DNA from: Candidatus Kaiserbacteria bacterium
GTDB taxonomy: Bacteria > Patescibacteriota > Minisyncoccia > Phycocordibacterales > Phycocordibacteraceae
Reading direction: 5' to 3'
DNA length: 43,464 bases
NCBI GenBank assembly: GCA_026396675.1
Contig: JAPLWI010000010.1
Location: 1 to 43,464 of the forward strand
A program made the position numbers and the translations under genes. Under the pieces are notes generated by a model, which was not told where the DNA came from, did no database searches, and saw only the letters and a program-made list of their open reading frames with translations. Within the stretch, counting starts at the first letter, position 1; every line of letters begins with the position of its first letter. Positions 20,699 to 29,467 of the stretch are shown piece after piece.

Positions 20699-23369
20699 CG
20701 GAAAGCTCTTTCTTGGTGTTTCTCCTAACCATCTTCTTCTTCACTTCAAAATGCGGTTCATTATTCTTTATAGAGATTGTGACTGTGCCCCCTTCCATTA
20801 CACCTTGCGCAACCATAAGCGACGCGAGCGGTGTCAGTATCTTGTCTTGAATCACGCGACGCAATGGGCGTGCACCATAGAGTGGATTGTGACCTTTCTC
20901 CGCGAGCCACTGCCGTACATCAGACGAGAATGCGAGCGCAATTCGCTTCTGTGCGAGTCGTTGTTTTACTTCGTCAATTTGATTATCAACAATTTTGATA
21001 AGTGAATCCTTCTCGAGCACATCAAAAATAATAATGTCATCAAGTCGGTTTAAGAATTCTGGGCGGAAATGCTCTCGCAAAGCGCTCATAACTTTTTCTT
21101 TCGTCTCTTCATAGCGCATTGCATCAGTGGCGCCGGCGGTGCCGAAGCCGATATGTGCGAGACGATCAATAAATTCGCCGCCGATATTACTCGTAAGCAC
21201 GATAATCGTATTCTTGAAATTGACCTTGCGCCCTTTACCGTCGGTTAAATGCCCAGAATCCAGCACTTGTAAGAGAATGTTAAACACTTCAGGATGTGCT
21301 TTTTCAATTTCATCGAATAGCACCACTGCATACGGACGATGACGAATATGTTCGGTCAGAGTACCTGATTCTTCGTAGCCGACATAGCCAGGAGGTGCAC
21401 CGATAAGTTTTGCAACTGAATGCTTCTCCATAAATTCGCTCATATCGATACGCACCAGTGCGTCTGTATCGTTAAACATAAATTCCGCGAGCTTCTTTGA
21501 AAGCTCGGTCTTCCCCACGCCTGTTGGACCGAGAAATAGAAATGAACCAATTGGACGATGCGGATCACTGATACCAACGCGCGAACGTTTGACGGCATCA
21601 GTTACTTTCTTAACTGCATCGTCTTGGCCGATGATACTGCCTTTCAGTTCATCCTCCATGCGGCTTAGTTTTGCCGCCTCTTCTTCAAGCATGCGTGCGA
21701 CCGGAATTCCAGTCCAACGGCTAACAACTGACGCGATATCTTGTTCAGTCACTTCTTCGTTCAATACGCGACGAGATTTCTGGAGTGTCTTCAAACGCTT
21801 TAATTTTATCTCAAGATCTTTTTGAAGATGTGGGATATGCCCATAACGAATTTCCGCGACCGTGCCGAGATCGGCGGCGATTTCAGCATTGTCCGCTTGT
21901 ATCTTGAGCGATTCGAGCTCGGTCTTCGCCGCGCGAATACCGCTAAGTACTTCCTTCTCATTTTTCCATTTAAGTTCAAGCTCGCTGGTTTTTTCTTTTA
22001 AATCGGCTACTTCCACATCAATATCTTTAATACGTTCTTTAATTTCTTTGCTTCGTTCACCTTCCAAATCCTTTTGAAGTGCCTGCCGCTCAATCTCAAG
22101 ACGACGAATTTTACGATCGGTTTCTTCGAGCAGAGGCGGTTTATTTTCAAGTGCGATGCGCAGTCCCGATGCGGCTTCATCGATGAGATCAATTGCTTTG
22201 TCCGGCAAAAAACGATCGCTGATATAGCGGGAGGAGAGTTCTACCGCGGCAATGATAGCACCGTCGGTAATGCGTACACCATGGAAAAGTTCATATTTGT
22301 CGCGCAGACCACGAAGAATTGCAATTCCATCTTCGACTGATGGTTCTTGGACAAATACCGATTGGAAACGGCGCGTAAGTGCTGCGTCTTTTTCTATATA
22401 TTTTTGATATTCTTTCAACGTCGTTGCACCAATGATACGAATTTCACCGCGCGAAAGTGAGGGCTTTAACATATTTGCAGCGTCCTGTGCGCCCTCGGCA
22501 TTCCCGGCTCCAACGAGCGTGTGAAGCTCGTCAACAAACAAAATTACTTTCCCTTCTGCGCGTGCGACTTCTTTCATTATGTTTTTCATGCGCTCTTCAA
22601 ATTCACCGCGATATTTGGTGCCTGCAATCATCATTCCGAGATCAAGCGATAGCAATTCTTTTCCTTTTAGCGATTCTGGGACATCACCCGTCGCCATCCG
22701 TGTTGCAAGCCCTTCTGCAATCGCCGTTTTCCCGACTCCCGCTTCGCCGATAAGCACTGGGTTATTCTTGGTGCGGCGCGCGAGAATCTGAATAACACGA
22801 TTTATCTCCACGTCGCGTCCGATAACCGGATCGAGTTTGTTTTCTGCAGCGAGTTTCGTGAGATTGCGAGCGTATTTAGTAAGTGCTCGGAATTGTTTCG
22901 GTTCTGAAACTTGTCCATCTTTGGAGTTTTTCAATTCTTTGAGAACCGCGAACGCCGCGGTCTGAGTTATTGAAAATCGCGCAAGAATGTCAGAGGTATT
23001 CCCAGGATATTCAATGATGGCGAGGAAAAGATGTTCTGTACCGACAAAAGTGTCGTTTATGCGCGCTGCAATTTTCCCGGAGACCTCAAGCGCTTGGGCG
23101 AGTTCTGGAGTCAGATAAATCTGATAGGACGGCGATAGCACGGTCGCACTTTCAGGTGCCTCAAGATGTTCAAGTACAGTGTCTGCAAGCATGATGGTGT
23201 CAACCTCCATTCGATCAAGCATAGAGAACACCAACGACTCTTCCTGCAATACAAGAGCCGCGAGTAAGTGCAGTGATGACACATGATTCTGCCCGCGTTC
23301 GATAGCGAGTTCATGTGCACGGCGCACTGCTTCTTTCGCTTTGGCTGTGAAATTATTGAATGGGGGCAT
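20691..23369 (-). CDS. clpB: ClpB-type AAA+ chaperone with an IGF loop
   Basis: Two-ring unfoldase. 892 residues: Clp N-domain repeats (1-150), first AAA+ module with Walker A GEAGVGKT (208-215), a long coiled-coil middle domain of about 120 residues (roughly 405-525) as in ClpB, second AAA+ module with GPTGVGKT (614-621) and the ClpB/ClpC C-terminal domain. Unexpectedly, Ile740-Gly-Phe lies between TSNIGGEF and FRPEFLNR, where ClpC/ClpA carry the ClpP-docking tripeptide. It could therefore be a degrading partner of ClpP rather than a pure disaggregase. It starts 4 nt after the pseudoprotease gene. Confidence 0.93.
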   Translation of the reverse strand: MPPFNNFTAKAKEAVRRAHELAIERGQNHVSSLHLLAALVLQEESLVFSMLDRMEVDTIMLADTVLEHLEAPESATVLSPSYQIYLTPELAQALEVSGKIAARINDTFVGTEHLFLAIIEYPGNTSDILARFSITQTAAFAVLKELKNSKDGQVSEPKQFRALTKYARNLTKLAAENKLDPVIGRDVEINRVIQILARRTKNNPVLIGEAGVGKTAIAEGLATRMATGDVPESLKGKELLSLDLGMMIAGTKYRGEFEERMKNIMKEVARAEGKVILFVDELHTLVGAGNAEGAQDAANMLKPSLSRGEIRIIGATTLKEYQKYIEKDAALTRRFQSVFVQEPSVEDGIAILRGLRDKYELFHGVRITDGAIIAAVELSSRYISDRFLPDKAIDLIDEAASGLRIALENKPPLLEETDRKIRRLEIERQALQKDLEGERSKEIKERIKDIDVEVADLKEKTSELELKWKNEKEVLSGIRAAKTELESLKIQADNAEIAADLGTVAEIRYGHIPHLQKDLEIKLKRLKTLQKSRRVLNEEVTEQDIASVVSRWTGIPVARMLEEEAAKLSRMEDELKGSIIGQDDAVKKVTDAVKRSRVGISDPHRPIGSFLFLGPTGVGKTELSKKLAEFMFNDTDALVRIDMSEFMEKHSVAKLIGAPPGYVGYEESGTLTEHIRHRPYAVVLFDEIEKAHPEVFNILLQVLDSGHLTDGKGRKVNFKNTIIVLTSNIGGEFIDRLAHIGFGTAGATDAMRYEETKEKVMSALREHFRPEFLNRLDDIIIFDVLEKDSLIKIVDNQIDEVKQRLAQKRIALAFSSDVRQWLAEKGHNPLYGARPLRRVIQDKILTPLASLMVAQGVMEGGTVTISIKNNEPHFEVKKKMVRRNTKKELSVA

Positions 23370-23373
23370 ACAA

Positions 23374-24141
23374 CTAATGCGCTGCAGTTGATGTTGCGGT
23401 TGTCGAAGTAGCGGTCAGAAGCGTAGTGATAATGTCCGCGCTAATAAGGAGACCGGGTGTTATTCCCGCGCCGATACCGACAAGATTGCCTGATAGATCA
23501 ACCGCCGCGCTACCAGCGCCGATATCTGGAAGTGTTGTATGAATACCTGATTTACCAACGCGTGCGACAATGCCGGTGGCAGCAGAACCGTCGGCGCTTA
23601 GGGCGAGTACGGTTTCACCAAGTTTCAACTCGCTCGCCGTTCGTAAAGTAGGTGATGACGTTTTTGGCAATACTGCACTGTCCGCAAACCCATAAATCGC
23701 AATACCTTCGCCTTGATGCGCAAGAGACGCTGCGATGTATATATTACCCGGGAATCCAATTAAAACTTCTTTCGGTAAGGCATCTTGCGCCGCGGTTGCA
23801 ATAGCGCGCGCCTTAGGAAGATAGGTACCAATAGAAATCGCCAGAGTTGAGGTGCCGGTTTTAGCAGAATAAATGGTCACTGTGCGAGTTGCATCCGCTC
23901 CGATTGCCGCCATAACAAGGTCTTGGTTTGACGGTGCAGGCGCTTGAATAATCGCGGCCGGCGCTGCTTTTGCAACTGTTTCTATCGTACGTTCAACAAC
24001 GTGGTTCACCGTCTGAGTGACAAATGGCGGTGCTTGATCAAGAAGAGAAACAGTCAAAATACCGGTTGCAACCGACATGACAAAATTCACAAGAATCGTG
24101 AGCAATATGAGTTGTGATTTGGAAAGTTCCTCTATATTCAT
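23374..24141 (-). CDS. Membrane-anchored trypsin-fold pseudoprotease
   Basis: 255 residues with an N-terminal membrane helix (LILLTILVNFVMSVATGILTV) and a domain resembling HtrA-type trypsin-like peptidases: LAISIGTYL, KLGETVLALSADG, TLPDIGAGSAAVDLSGNLVGI. The last aligns with the GNSGGP active-site segment of the family, but the nucleophile position reads Ala, so catalysis seems lost. It may bind peptides at the membrane. It is in an operon with clpB. Fold assignment is from motif resemblance. Confidence 0.65.
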   Translation of the reverse strand: MNIEELSKSQLILLTILVNFVMSVATGILTVSLLDQAPPFVTQTVNHVVERTIETVAKAAPAAIIQAPAPSNQDLVMAAIGADATRTVTIYSAKTGTSTLAISIGTYLPKARAIATAAQDALPKEVLIGFPGNIYIAASLAHQGEGIAIYGFADSAVLPKTSSPTLRTASELKLGETVLALSADGSAATGIVARVGKSGIHTTLPDIGAGSAAVDLSGNLVGIGAGITPGLLISADIITTLLTATSTTATSTAAH

Positions 24142-24147
24142 GTATCT

Positions 24148-24176
24148 ATAATGCTACCGCTGACTATTACTGTCAA
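24148..24176 (-). promoter_or_regulatory. Pseudoprotease-clpB promoter, leaderless
   Basis: Minus strand TTGACA (24171-24176), 17-nt spacer, CATTAT (24148-24153), 6 nt, ATG 24141. Confidence 0.6.
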
Positions 24177-25345
24177 TCCACCATGGTTCCGATAGTACTG
24201 TCTTGGCTGACGAACGCAACTGCTCGCGCAAGCGCCTTTCGGAAGCGAACAAACGCACGCGGGCGAATGTCCGGACCCCAAGAAATGCGCAACGTCGCAC
24301 GAGCGCGCGTTGTGTCTCCAGTCAGAGCAAATACCGCACGCGAGCCATTTTCAGAATCGGTCTCGCACGCACTTCGTGTAGAGACCGCGAACTCTTCTTC
24401 ATCAAGAAGCGCAACGATATAGTCAGTGTCTCGGTTCGGTAAGGAAATGTTGAGAATGTTAGAGGATTGGACACGGCCTTCATTTATATATACGGTCGGA
24501 AGTGTATTTTTGATGAACTCAATAAGTTTGATTCGTTCTATCTTCGCACTCGCACAAAATTTCTCCCGGCCGACAACTGCGGCAGAAAGATCAGCTGCAA
24601 AGTTTCGTGCGAGTTCAAACGGTTCGCTACCAGGACGTAATCCCCTTTCTTGTCCGCCGCCGCGGTACAACGGCTCTAGCGGAATGGTTCTATGCGCGAT
24701 GAGTGCGCCGATGCCGCGCGTTGTTCCTACTTTTGAAGAATCAAATGTCAGCATATCCGCGTCAAAATGCGCGCGAGAGATTTTTTCTGTGAGCGGCGCC
24801 TGACTCGCGTCGACGTGCAGAAGAATCCCTCGCTTCGCTCGGGATGGCTCGCGTATGACGCTCGCCACTTCTCTCGTGTTCCATACAGTACCCGTTTCGC
24901 CACATACAGCGTCCATCGAAATAAGAACTGTTTCTTTTCGTATCATTTTTTTCAGTGCTTCAATATTGACGCGATAATTGGCAATTGGCAGTTCTTCTAT
25001 TTCTACTCCTTCTCGCGAAAGTAATTTTATATTTTCAACTACAGATGCGTGTGCACTCGGCAGATACAGGACATGTAACGTGGACTTACGAAGTCCTGAC
25101 ATTCCGAATCCTGATATTAGGGACTTCGTAAGTCCTCGAACCGACCCGAGTATTGCGAGGGCATTTGCTTCGGTCGCACCGCTTGTGAAGATAACGTCAT
25201 CTGGCTGTACTTCAATCAGTCGCGCGATATCTGCACGCGCCCTCTCAAGCTGCTCTCGAGATCTTCGACCTTCCTCGTGCGGTGACGATGTATTTGCACT
25301 CGCACCCGCTGCACGATCGAGATTTATTGGCGTTGTTTTAAACAT
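24173..25345 (-). CDS. Cysteine desulfurase-like aminotransferase
   Basis: Class V PLP enzyme releasing sulfur from cysteine for Fe-S or tRNA thiolation. 390 residues. TSGATEAN (55-62), His99, Asp179 in LHVDASQ, Lys205 (SSKVGTTRGIGAL), GGGQERGLRPGSEP and the Cys327 loop (STRSACETD) are present. The usual His before the Lys is Ser, and the N-terminal region is short, so it is divergent from IscS. Two palindromes are translated: residues 71-88 and about 167-174 (PSRAKRG). Its start lies 3 nt below the PAP2-like gene stop. Confidence 0.85.
   Translation of the reverse strand: MFKTTPINLDRAAGASANTSSPHEEGRRSREQLERARADIARLIEVQPDDVIFTSGATEANALAILGSVRGLTKSLISGFGMSGLRKSTLHVLYLPSAHASVVENIKLLSREGVEIEELPIANYRVNIEALKKMIRKETVLISMDAVCGETGTVWNTREVASVIREPSRAKRGILLHVDASQAPLTEKISRAHFDADMLTFDSSKVGTTRGIGALIAHRTIPLEPLYRGGGQERGLRPGSEPFELARNFAADLSAAVVGREKFCASAKIERIKLIEFIKNTLPTVYINEGRVQSSNILNISLPNRDTDYIVALLDEEEFAVSTRSACETDSENGSRAVFALTGDTTRARATLRISWGPDIRPRAFVRFRKALARAVAFVSQDSTIGTMVD
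24825..24845. repeat. Short palindrome inside cysteine desulfurase gene
   Basis: ATCCC / GGGAT arms around TCGCTTCGCTC, translated as EPSRAKRG just before the conserved LHVDAS strand. Confidence 0.6.
25082..25135. repeat. REP pair inside cysteine desulfurase gene
   Basis: GGACTTACGAAGTCC (25082-25096) and its complement GGACTTCGTAAGTCC (25121-25135) flank 24 nt that include GACATTCCGAATCC. The same CATTCCGA flank adjoins the tgt zinc-site copy. Translated as GLTKSLISGFGMSGLRKS. Confidence 0.85.
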
Positions 25346-25347
25346 AG

Positions 25348-26028
25348 TTAGATGCTCGGTCGTTCTTCTGGCTTGATAAGGAAGTATTCACGGTGGAAGA
25401 GATATTTTGAAATGTTAAATATACCGTAGGCCATAAATGGCGCAGCGAACACATCAATTGAGTAATGCACATGGGCGACAAGAACCGATATCCCAAATAT
25501 GAAAGAAACTGCAAAGCAGATATACCGAATTGTTTTTTTCTCCCAGAAAATAAGCGCCAAGAAATACGGCACGCAAGTATGACCTGAAAAGAATAACCCT
25601 GTTTGGAAATTAAAAAAGAGATACACACTATCGAACGCACCAAGACCCGGCTGTATATGATCTGGATAAATACCAATATGCGTAAGCGACATAAAAAGCG
25701 CGCGCGTTATGATGAATAGAGCTAATGTTTTCATCGTGAAAAGGACATAGCGCGATTGTGAGAGCACATACAAAATTCCTACGACAATCGCAATCAGCAT
25801 TCCTTCAACAATAATCGGATTCAAATCAACGACTGGTAGATTGTCTAAAATAATATCGCCGACATACGAAGAAGTCGGGCGAATCGCGTACGCGTGGGCA
25901 TAGACGAATGCGAAATGATTAGCAAGAAATGAAACGCTGAGAAGTATAAACCCCGTTATAAGTGAAGGCAGCCGTTCACGTTTGAACAGATATTTGTAGG
26001 TGGCGTGATATCTCTGAAGTATTTTCAT
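25348..26028 (-). CDS. PAP2-C (sphingomyelin synthase-like) membrane phosphatase/transferase
   Basis: Six-helix membrane protein of 226 residues. GLFFSGHTCVPYFLALIF and VAHVHYSIDVFAAPF match the SGHT and H-x2-YSxDV active-site motifs of the PAP2-C / sphingomyelin synthase-like group, with an upstream Arg in TRALFMSLTHIG. The likely substrate is a lipid phosphate or phospholipid headgroup; which one cannot be told. An extended -10 (TGTTATACT) on the minus strand serves it. It precedes the cysteine desulfurase gene by 2 nt. Confidence 0.8.
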   Translation of the reverse strand: MKILQRYHATYKYLFKRERLPSLITGFILLSVSFLANHFAFVYAHAYAIRPTSSYVGDIILDNLPVVDLNPIIVEGMLIAIVVGILYVLSQSRYVLFTMKTLALFIITRALFMSLTHIGIYPDHIQPGLGAFDSVYLFFNFQTGLFFSGHTCVPYFLALIFWEKKTIRYICFAVSFIFGISVLVAHVHYSIDVFAAPFMAYGIFNISKYLFHREYFLIKPEERPSI

Positions 26029-26036
26029 ACGGGGGG

Positions 26037-26065
26037 TTGCTTATAAGTATAACAAATGCTATACT
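26037..26065 (+). promoter_or_regulatory. cspA-type gene promoter
   Basis: TTGCTT (26037-26042), 17-nt spacer, TATACT (26060-26065). The divergent gene's TATACT lies at 26046-26051 on the other strand, inside the same interval. Confidence 0.68.
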
Positions 26066-26071
26066 TTCCTA

Positions 26072-26167
26072 CATCAACCAGCGCTGGATCCAAAAGAAGT
26101 CGGGATCGAGCTTCTATCTTCGGCTACTGATTTGATATCTTAATCAAGCACTTATCTTATCTGCAGT
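26072..26167 (+). promoter_or_regulatory. Long 5' leader of cold-shock gene
   Basis: About 95 nt of untranslated leader with no Shine-Dalgarno and potential hairpins (CCAGCGCTGG; GAAG...CTTC). Long structured leaders act as RNA thermosensors in known cspA genes; here this is inference. Confidence 0.45.
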
Positions 26168-26377
26168 ATGCAAAACGGTATAGTAATCAAAATGAACGAG
26201 AAGGGTTTCGGTTTCATCAAAGTTGATGGATCGAACGACGGCGACAAGGACCTTTTCTTCCATTCCAACGAGCTCAAGAACATTTCGTTCACGGAGCTTA
26301 AGGAGGGAGATAAAGTTTCTTTCGAAATCGGCGACAGCCCGAAAGGCCCGAACGCTCTTAATGTCAGCAAGGTCTAA
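26168..26377 (+). CDS. Cold-shock domain protein
   Basis: 69-residue single-stranded nucleic-acid chaperone. One CSD with RNP1 KGFGFIK and RNP2 DLFFHSN and the usual length. Own promoter, long leader and strong terminator. Paralogues cannot be distinguished. Confidence 0.95.
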   Translation: MQNGIVIKMNEKGFGFIKVDGSNDGDKDLFFHSNELKNISFTELKEGDKVSFEIGDSPKGPNALNVSKV

Positions 26378-26392
26378 CTCGTTAGATTAAGG

Positions 26393-26419
26393 AAACGCCC
26401 CGCTTTTGGCGGGGCGTTT
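26393..26419. terminator. Terminator of cold-shock gene
   Basis: Arms AAACGCCCCGC / GCGGGGCGTTT, loop TTTTG. Symmetric A/T flanks let it serve the convergent cupin gene too. Confidence 0.9.
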
Positions 26420-26420
26420 T

Positions 26421-26813
26421 CTATTCAGAAGTTATGCCATCAAAATGCTCCTCTTGTTCGTCCGCTTTGGTTGCCTGAATCGTTCCATCTTTATGATTCG
26501 GCGGTGAATAGAGAGTGTAGAGTTTCAACGGTCCGCTGCCGACGTTGACGACGTTATGTTGCGCTCCCGCTGGGACTATCACAGCGTCGCCATCCTTTAT
26601 TTCATGCTCAACGCCATCAATAATTACCTTTCCTTGTCCAACTTCAAACCTGAAAAACTGGTCTACGTTTTGATGCACTTCCATGCCGATTTCTCCGCCC
26701 ACCGCAATGCTCATTAATACCAACTGACTGTGTGCTCCGGTATAAACAACTCTCCGATAATCAGTATTATTTTTCGTCTCTTCTTCAATATGTGTTACAT
26801 ATCCTTTTTTCAT
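26421..26813 (-). CDS. Cupin-domain protein (sugar isomerase-like fold)
   Basis: 130 residues, one cupin barrel: GGEIGMEVHQNVDQFFRFEVG (motif 1 with His and Glu-like ligands) and VPAGAQHNVVN (motif 2). It resembles small mannose-6-phosphate isomerase-type cupins; substrate unknown. TACAAT lies 8 nt before the ATG, so it is probably leaderless. Confidence 0.88.
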   Translation of the reverse strand: MKKGYVTHIEEETKNNTDYRRVVYTGAHSQLVLMSIAVGGEIGMEVHQNVDQFFRFEVGQGKVIIDGVEHEIKDGDAVIVPAGAQHNVVNVGSGPLKLYTLYSPPNHKDGTIQATKADEQEEHFDGITSE

Positions 26814-26832
26814 ATTTATTTATTGTAGCACG

Positions 26833-26869
26833 CGCGAAATTCGCAAGGTGTCACCTTACGGAGATTTCG
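26833..26869. repeat. GGTGTCACCTTACG element at a gene end
   Basis: Imperfect palindrome around AAGGTGTCACCTTACGG with CGAAAT/ATTTCG outer arms. The TAA stop of the next gene lies inside it. Same family as 17660 and 43116-43194. Confidence 0.6.
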
Positions 26870-27500
26870 GCCATTCGAGGAAGGATCCGGCTTTGAGTTC
26901 CATCGCGTCGGCCTTGCGCACGAAACGCCAATTCTTTTCCGGTATAAGTTGATATCTCGCCTGCTCATCAAGAGCATCAGCAATGTTGTACAAATCCTTT
27001 TCGGTCGTAATCCAGTCAGTGCCGAAGCGCCGCATATCGAGCGGCTTAGAATAATATTGAAGCGACTTCACGCCCGTTGCGTTTGAGAACCATTCATGAA
27101 AATAAGAGAGTGCGAGTTCGCGCGGCGTGCGATACGCAGGGTCGCGGAATCGTATTGTCGCGTGATTCGTTTTGCTGATAGCGCCGATTCGTCCGTTACG
27201 TTTATAAAGTGTGATGACATGATCCACATCATCACCGCCGAATCGCCCCGAGAGATTCATAATAATTGGCGGCTCGCCATGAATCCAGAGTGCGGCGGCG
27301 GCGAAAAGAGCACCTTCAATACAATGGGATTTATTCTCACGAAGCACGCGACGCGGCGACATGTGCGTATCGCCTTTTGTTTCGTAATTTATGGGAATTG
27401 AATCAAGAAAATTCTGAATCAAAATCGGCGTCGAAAGTTTCTCCAGAATTTTGTATTCATCCAGAGTAAGTCCTGATTGTGGAAAGGTGAGACGCTTCAT
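26856..27500 (-). CDS. Transglutaminase-like predicted protein
   Basis: Not firmly recognised. 214 residues, no export signal. ENKSHCIEGALFAAAALWIHG, then DDVDHVITLYKRNGRIGAISKTNH, resemble the Cys/His layout of transglutaminase-like cysteine peptidase folds. The start has TACACT 8 nt upstream and no Shine-Dalgarno. Confidence 0.6.
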   Translation of the reverse strand: MKRLTFPQSGLTLDEYKILEKLSTPILIQNFLDSIPINYETKGDTHMSPRRVLRENKSHCIEGALFAAAALWIHGEPPIIMNLSGRFGGDDVDHVITLYKRNGRIGAISKTNHATIRFRDPAYRTPRELALSYFHEWFSNATGVKSLQYYSKPLDMRRFGTDWITTEKDLYNIADALDEQARYQLIPEKNWRFVRKADAMELKAGSFLEWPKSP

Positions 27501-27519
27501 ACGCCTCTAGTGTACCAAT

Positions 27520-28086
27520 TTATTTAACTGCGAGTGGGGCGCTTCCGTCTTTAACAATCGCGGCAAGTTCGGACTGTGTTTTTGGCATACGAGTATGAGT
27601 GAGATCGATATGACCAACGACACGAATTACTGCGCCATCGCAATTGCCAAGTATTGTGCTGGCATTTCTAACGCTTCCATCTACCGATGTATAATTTGAT
27701 TTCGTACTAAAAAGGACATCAATGTAATCTGTATACCGTGCGTTCATCGTATCCGCGATAACACGATAACCGATAATCGATGCAACTGTTTTGTATCCGC
27801 AAAAATCGTCTGTTACCGGTGGGTTTTTTATTTCAATAATAGTGCCAAACGGAAGTTCTTTCGCGAGATCCTGCGAACGCGCCGCGATAATTTCAGGGTT
27901 TGAGTATGCGCCGGATGCCGTAACGAATGGGTCGGCGTCGGTTTGCGCTGGCACAGCATTATAAGCGGTGAGAGTCACCGTGTAGTCGGGCGATGTTGGC
28001 GCCGAAGGCGCACTCGCGGAAGCCGGTAAGGTCATAACCGCGCCCGATAAAAGAAAAAGGCCCATAAGGGCTCCTAATAGTGGCAT
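27520..28086 (-). CDS. Exported 3D-domain (double-psi barrel) protein
   Basis: Signal peptide (LLGALMGLFLLSGAVMTLPASASA) then a domain with VTLTAYNAVPAQTDADPF, TASGAYSNPEI, LPFGTIIEI and DTMNARYTDYIDV, the Asp motifs of 3D/RlpA/MltA-like barrels, which act on peptidoglycan. 188 residues. SAPSAPTSP after the signal peptide is partly the translation of a GCGCC-GAA-GGCGC hairpin. It is divergent from the GH130 operon with interleaved promoters. Confidence 0.82.
   Translation of the reverse strand: MPLLGALMGLFLLSGAVMTLPASASAPSAPTSPDYTVTLTAYNAVPAQTDADPFVTASGAYSNPEIIAARSQDLAKELPFGTIIEIKNPPVTDDFCGYKTVASIIGYRVIADTMNARYTDYIDVLFSTKSNYTSVDGSVRNASTILGNCDGAVIRVVGHIDLTHTRMPKTQSELAAIVKDGSAPLAVK
27999..28011. 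repeat. GCGCC-GAA-GGCGC hairpin in 3D gene
   Basis: Same core as 85-97. Translated within the linker after the signal peptide. Confidence 0.5.
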
Positions 28087-28131
28087 TGAATTTATTTACC
28101 GAAATAGCAAGCAGCTACCTCGTTATTTGGT

Positions 28132-28172
28132 ATATTAGCATATTGACAATTTCATGTCAAGCGTCGTAATAA
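28132..28172. promoter_or_regulatory. Interleaved divergent promoters with inverted TTGACA
   Basis: TTGACA-ATTTCA-TGTCAA (28143-28160). Rightward: TTGACA 28143-28148, 18 nt, TAATAA 28167-28172 for the GH130 operon. Leftward: TTGACA 28155-28160, 17 nt, TAATAT 28132-28137 for the 3D gene. The promoters overlap, so initiation may be mutually exclusive. Confidence 0.6.
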
Positions 28173-28282
28173 ACGCGAAATATTCTCGCATGATAATACT
28201 ACGTGCGTTCGGAAATGAGAGATTCTGTGCATTATCCTCACCTACGAGTGCCCAGCGAATGCTATTGTGAAGAAAGCTTTGT

Positions 28283-29464
28283 ATGGACATTCTCTTTTTG
28301 ATACACATCATCGCACTGCTCTTTTCTTTCTTCGTTATTGGAGCGGTTCTTGGTGCCGTCTTCTCTGAAATCTTCCGACACAAGATTGTCGTAGTCGTGC
28401 GGCGACTTTTGCTCAACAAGTCCGACTCTAATCCAATCTTGAAACCTGGAACCAATGTTTGGGCTGCAGAAGCAGTAATGAATCCGGCTGCTGCTTTTTT
28501 TGATGGTCGCACACATCTTATCTATCGTGCTATCGGTTCTGATGGTGTTTCTCGACTCGGTTATGCGAGCAGTGCCGATGGTATTGTTTTCGACAAACAA
28601 CTTCCCTATCCGGCTTTCGTCGCAACGAGATTGCATCGGTCTCATATGCACAATATTGAACGTAGGTATTCCCTTACACTATATCCATCGGGTGGCAGCT
28701 GGGGTGGTTGTGAAGACCCGCGAATGGTGATGATTGACGGTCGCGTATATGTCACTATCAATATATTTGACGGCTGGAATTTCATTCGCGTCGCGTTCAT
28801 CTCGATTGCAGAAGATGACTTTCTCGCGGAGCAATTCGACAAATGGGAAGGCCCGCATCTTATCTCACCTCCGGGACAAATACATAAAAATTGGGTATTG
28901 TTCCCAGAAAAAATCGGTGGTCGGTTTGCAATTTTGCACAGCATCACACCAAATGTAGAAATTGCTTTCCTCGATGATATTGAAAATGTCGGTATCACCG
29001 AACCATTTGTCGAGAGCTGGGTCGGCGCGCGCGACTGCCTACCGGCGAGAGATGATTCATGGGACAGCTTTGTTCGCGGTGCTGGCCCACCGCCAATTCG
29101 AACAGATCGCGGATGGCTTCTTTTCTATCATGCGATTGATAATCGTGATCCTGGCCGTTATAAACTCGGTGCGATGTTGCTCGATCTCGCTGACCCGACA
29201 AAAGTGCTTTATCGTGCTGCCGCGCCGGTTATTTCTCCCGATGAGTACTACGAAAACGACGGCAAGCCAGGCATTGTCTACGCATGCGGCGCGGTAGTCC
29301 GCACCTCGACTGAGCTCGGGACAGGTGATAAAAAATTGTTCGTTTATTACGGCGGAGCGGACAAGGTCGTCTGCGTCGCGACCTCACCGCTGAACCACTT
29401 CCTTGATGCTCTCGTTGAAGGAAGTCAGGCATCCCTCACAGCAGTGCCAGCGCAAATTGTTTGA
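28283..29464 (+). CDS. Membrane-anchored GH130-like glycoside phosphorylase
   Basis: Five-bladed propeller enzyme of the GH130 type, whose members phosphorolyse beta-mannosides to mannose-1-phosphate. 393 residues. Residues 1-35 are a membrane helix (FLIHIIALLFSFFVIGAVLGAVF), unusual for the family. The catalytic domain runs from SNPILKPG to about 375 with GGCEDPRM (the Asp is the general acid), YRAIGSDGVSRLGYA, FPEKI, LFYHAID and YYGGADKVV. First of four tightly packed genes. Confidence 0.88.
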   Translation: MDILFLIHIIALLFSFFVIGAVLGAVFSEIFRHKIVVVVRRLLLNKSDSNPILKPGTNVWAAEAVMNPAAAFFDGRTHLIYRAIGSDGVSRLGYASSADGIVFDKQLPYPAFVATRLHRSHMHNIERRYSLTLYPSGGSWGGCEDPRMVMIDGRVYVTINIFDGWNFIRVAFISIAEDDFLAEQFDKWEGPHLISPPGQIHKNWVLFPEKIGGRFAILHSITPNVEIAFLDDIENVGITEPFVESWVGARDCLPARDDSWDSFVRGAGPPPIRTDRGWLLFYHAIDNRDPGRYKLGAMLLDLADPTKVLYRAAAPVISPDEYYENDGKPGIVYACGAVVRTSTELGTGDKKLFVYYGGADKVVCVATSPLNHFLDALVEGSQASLTAVPAQIV

Positions 29465-29467
29465 CAT

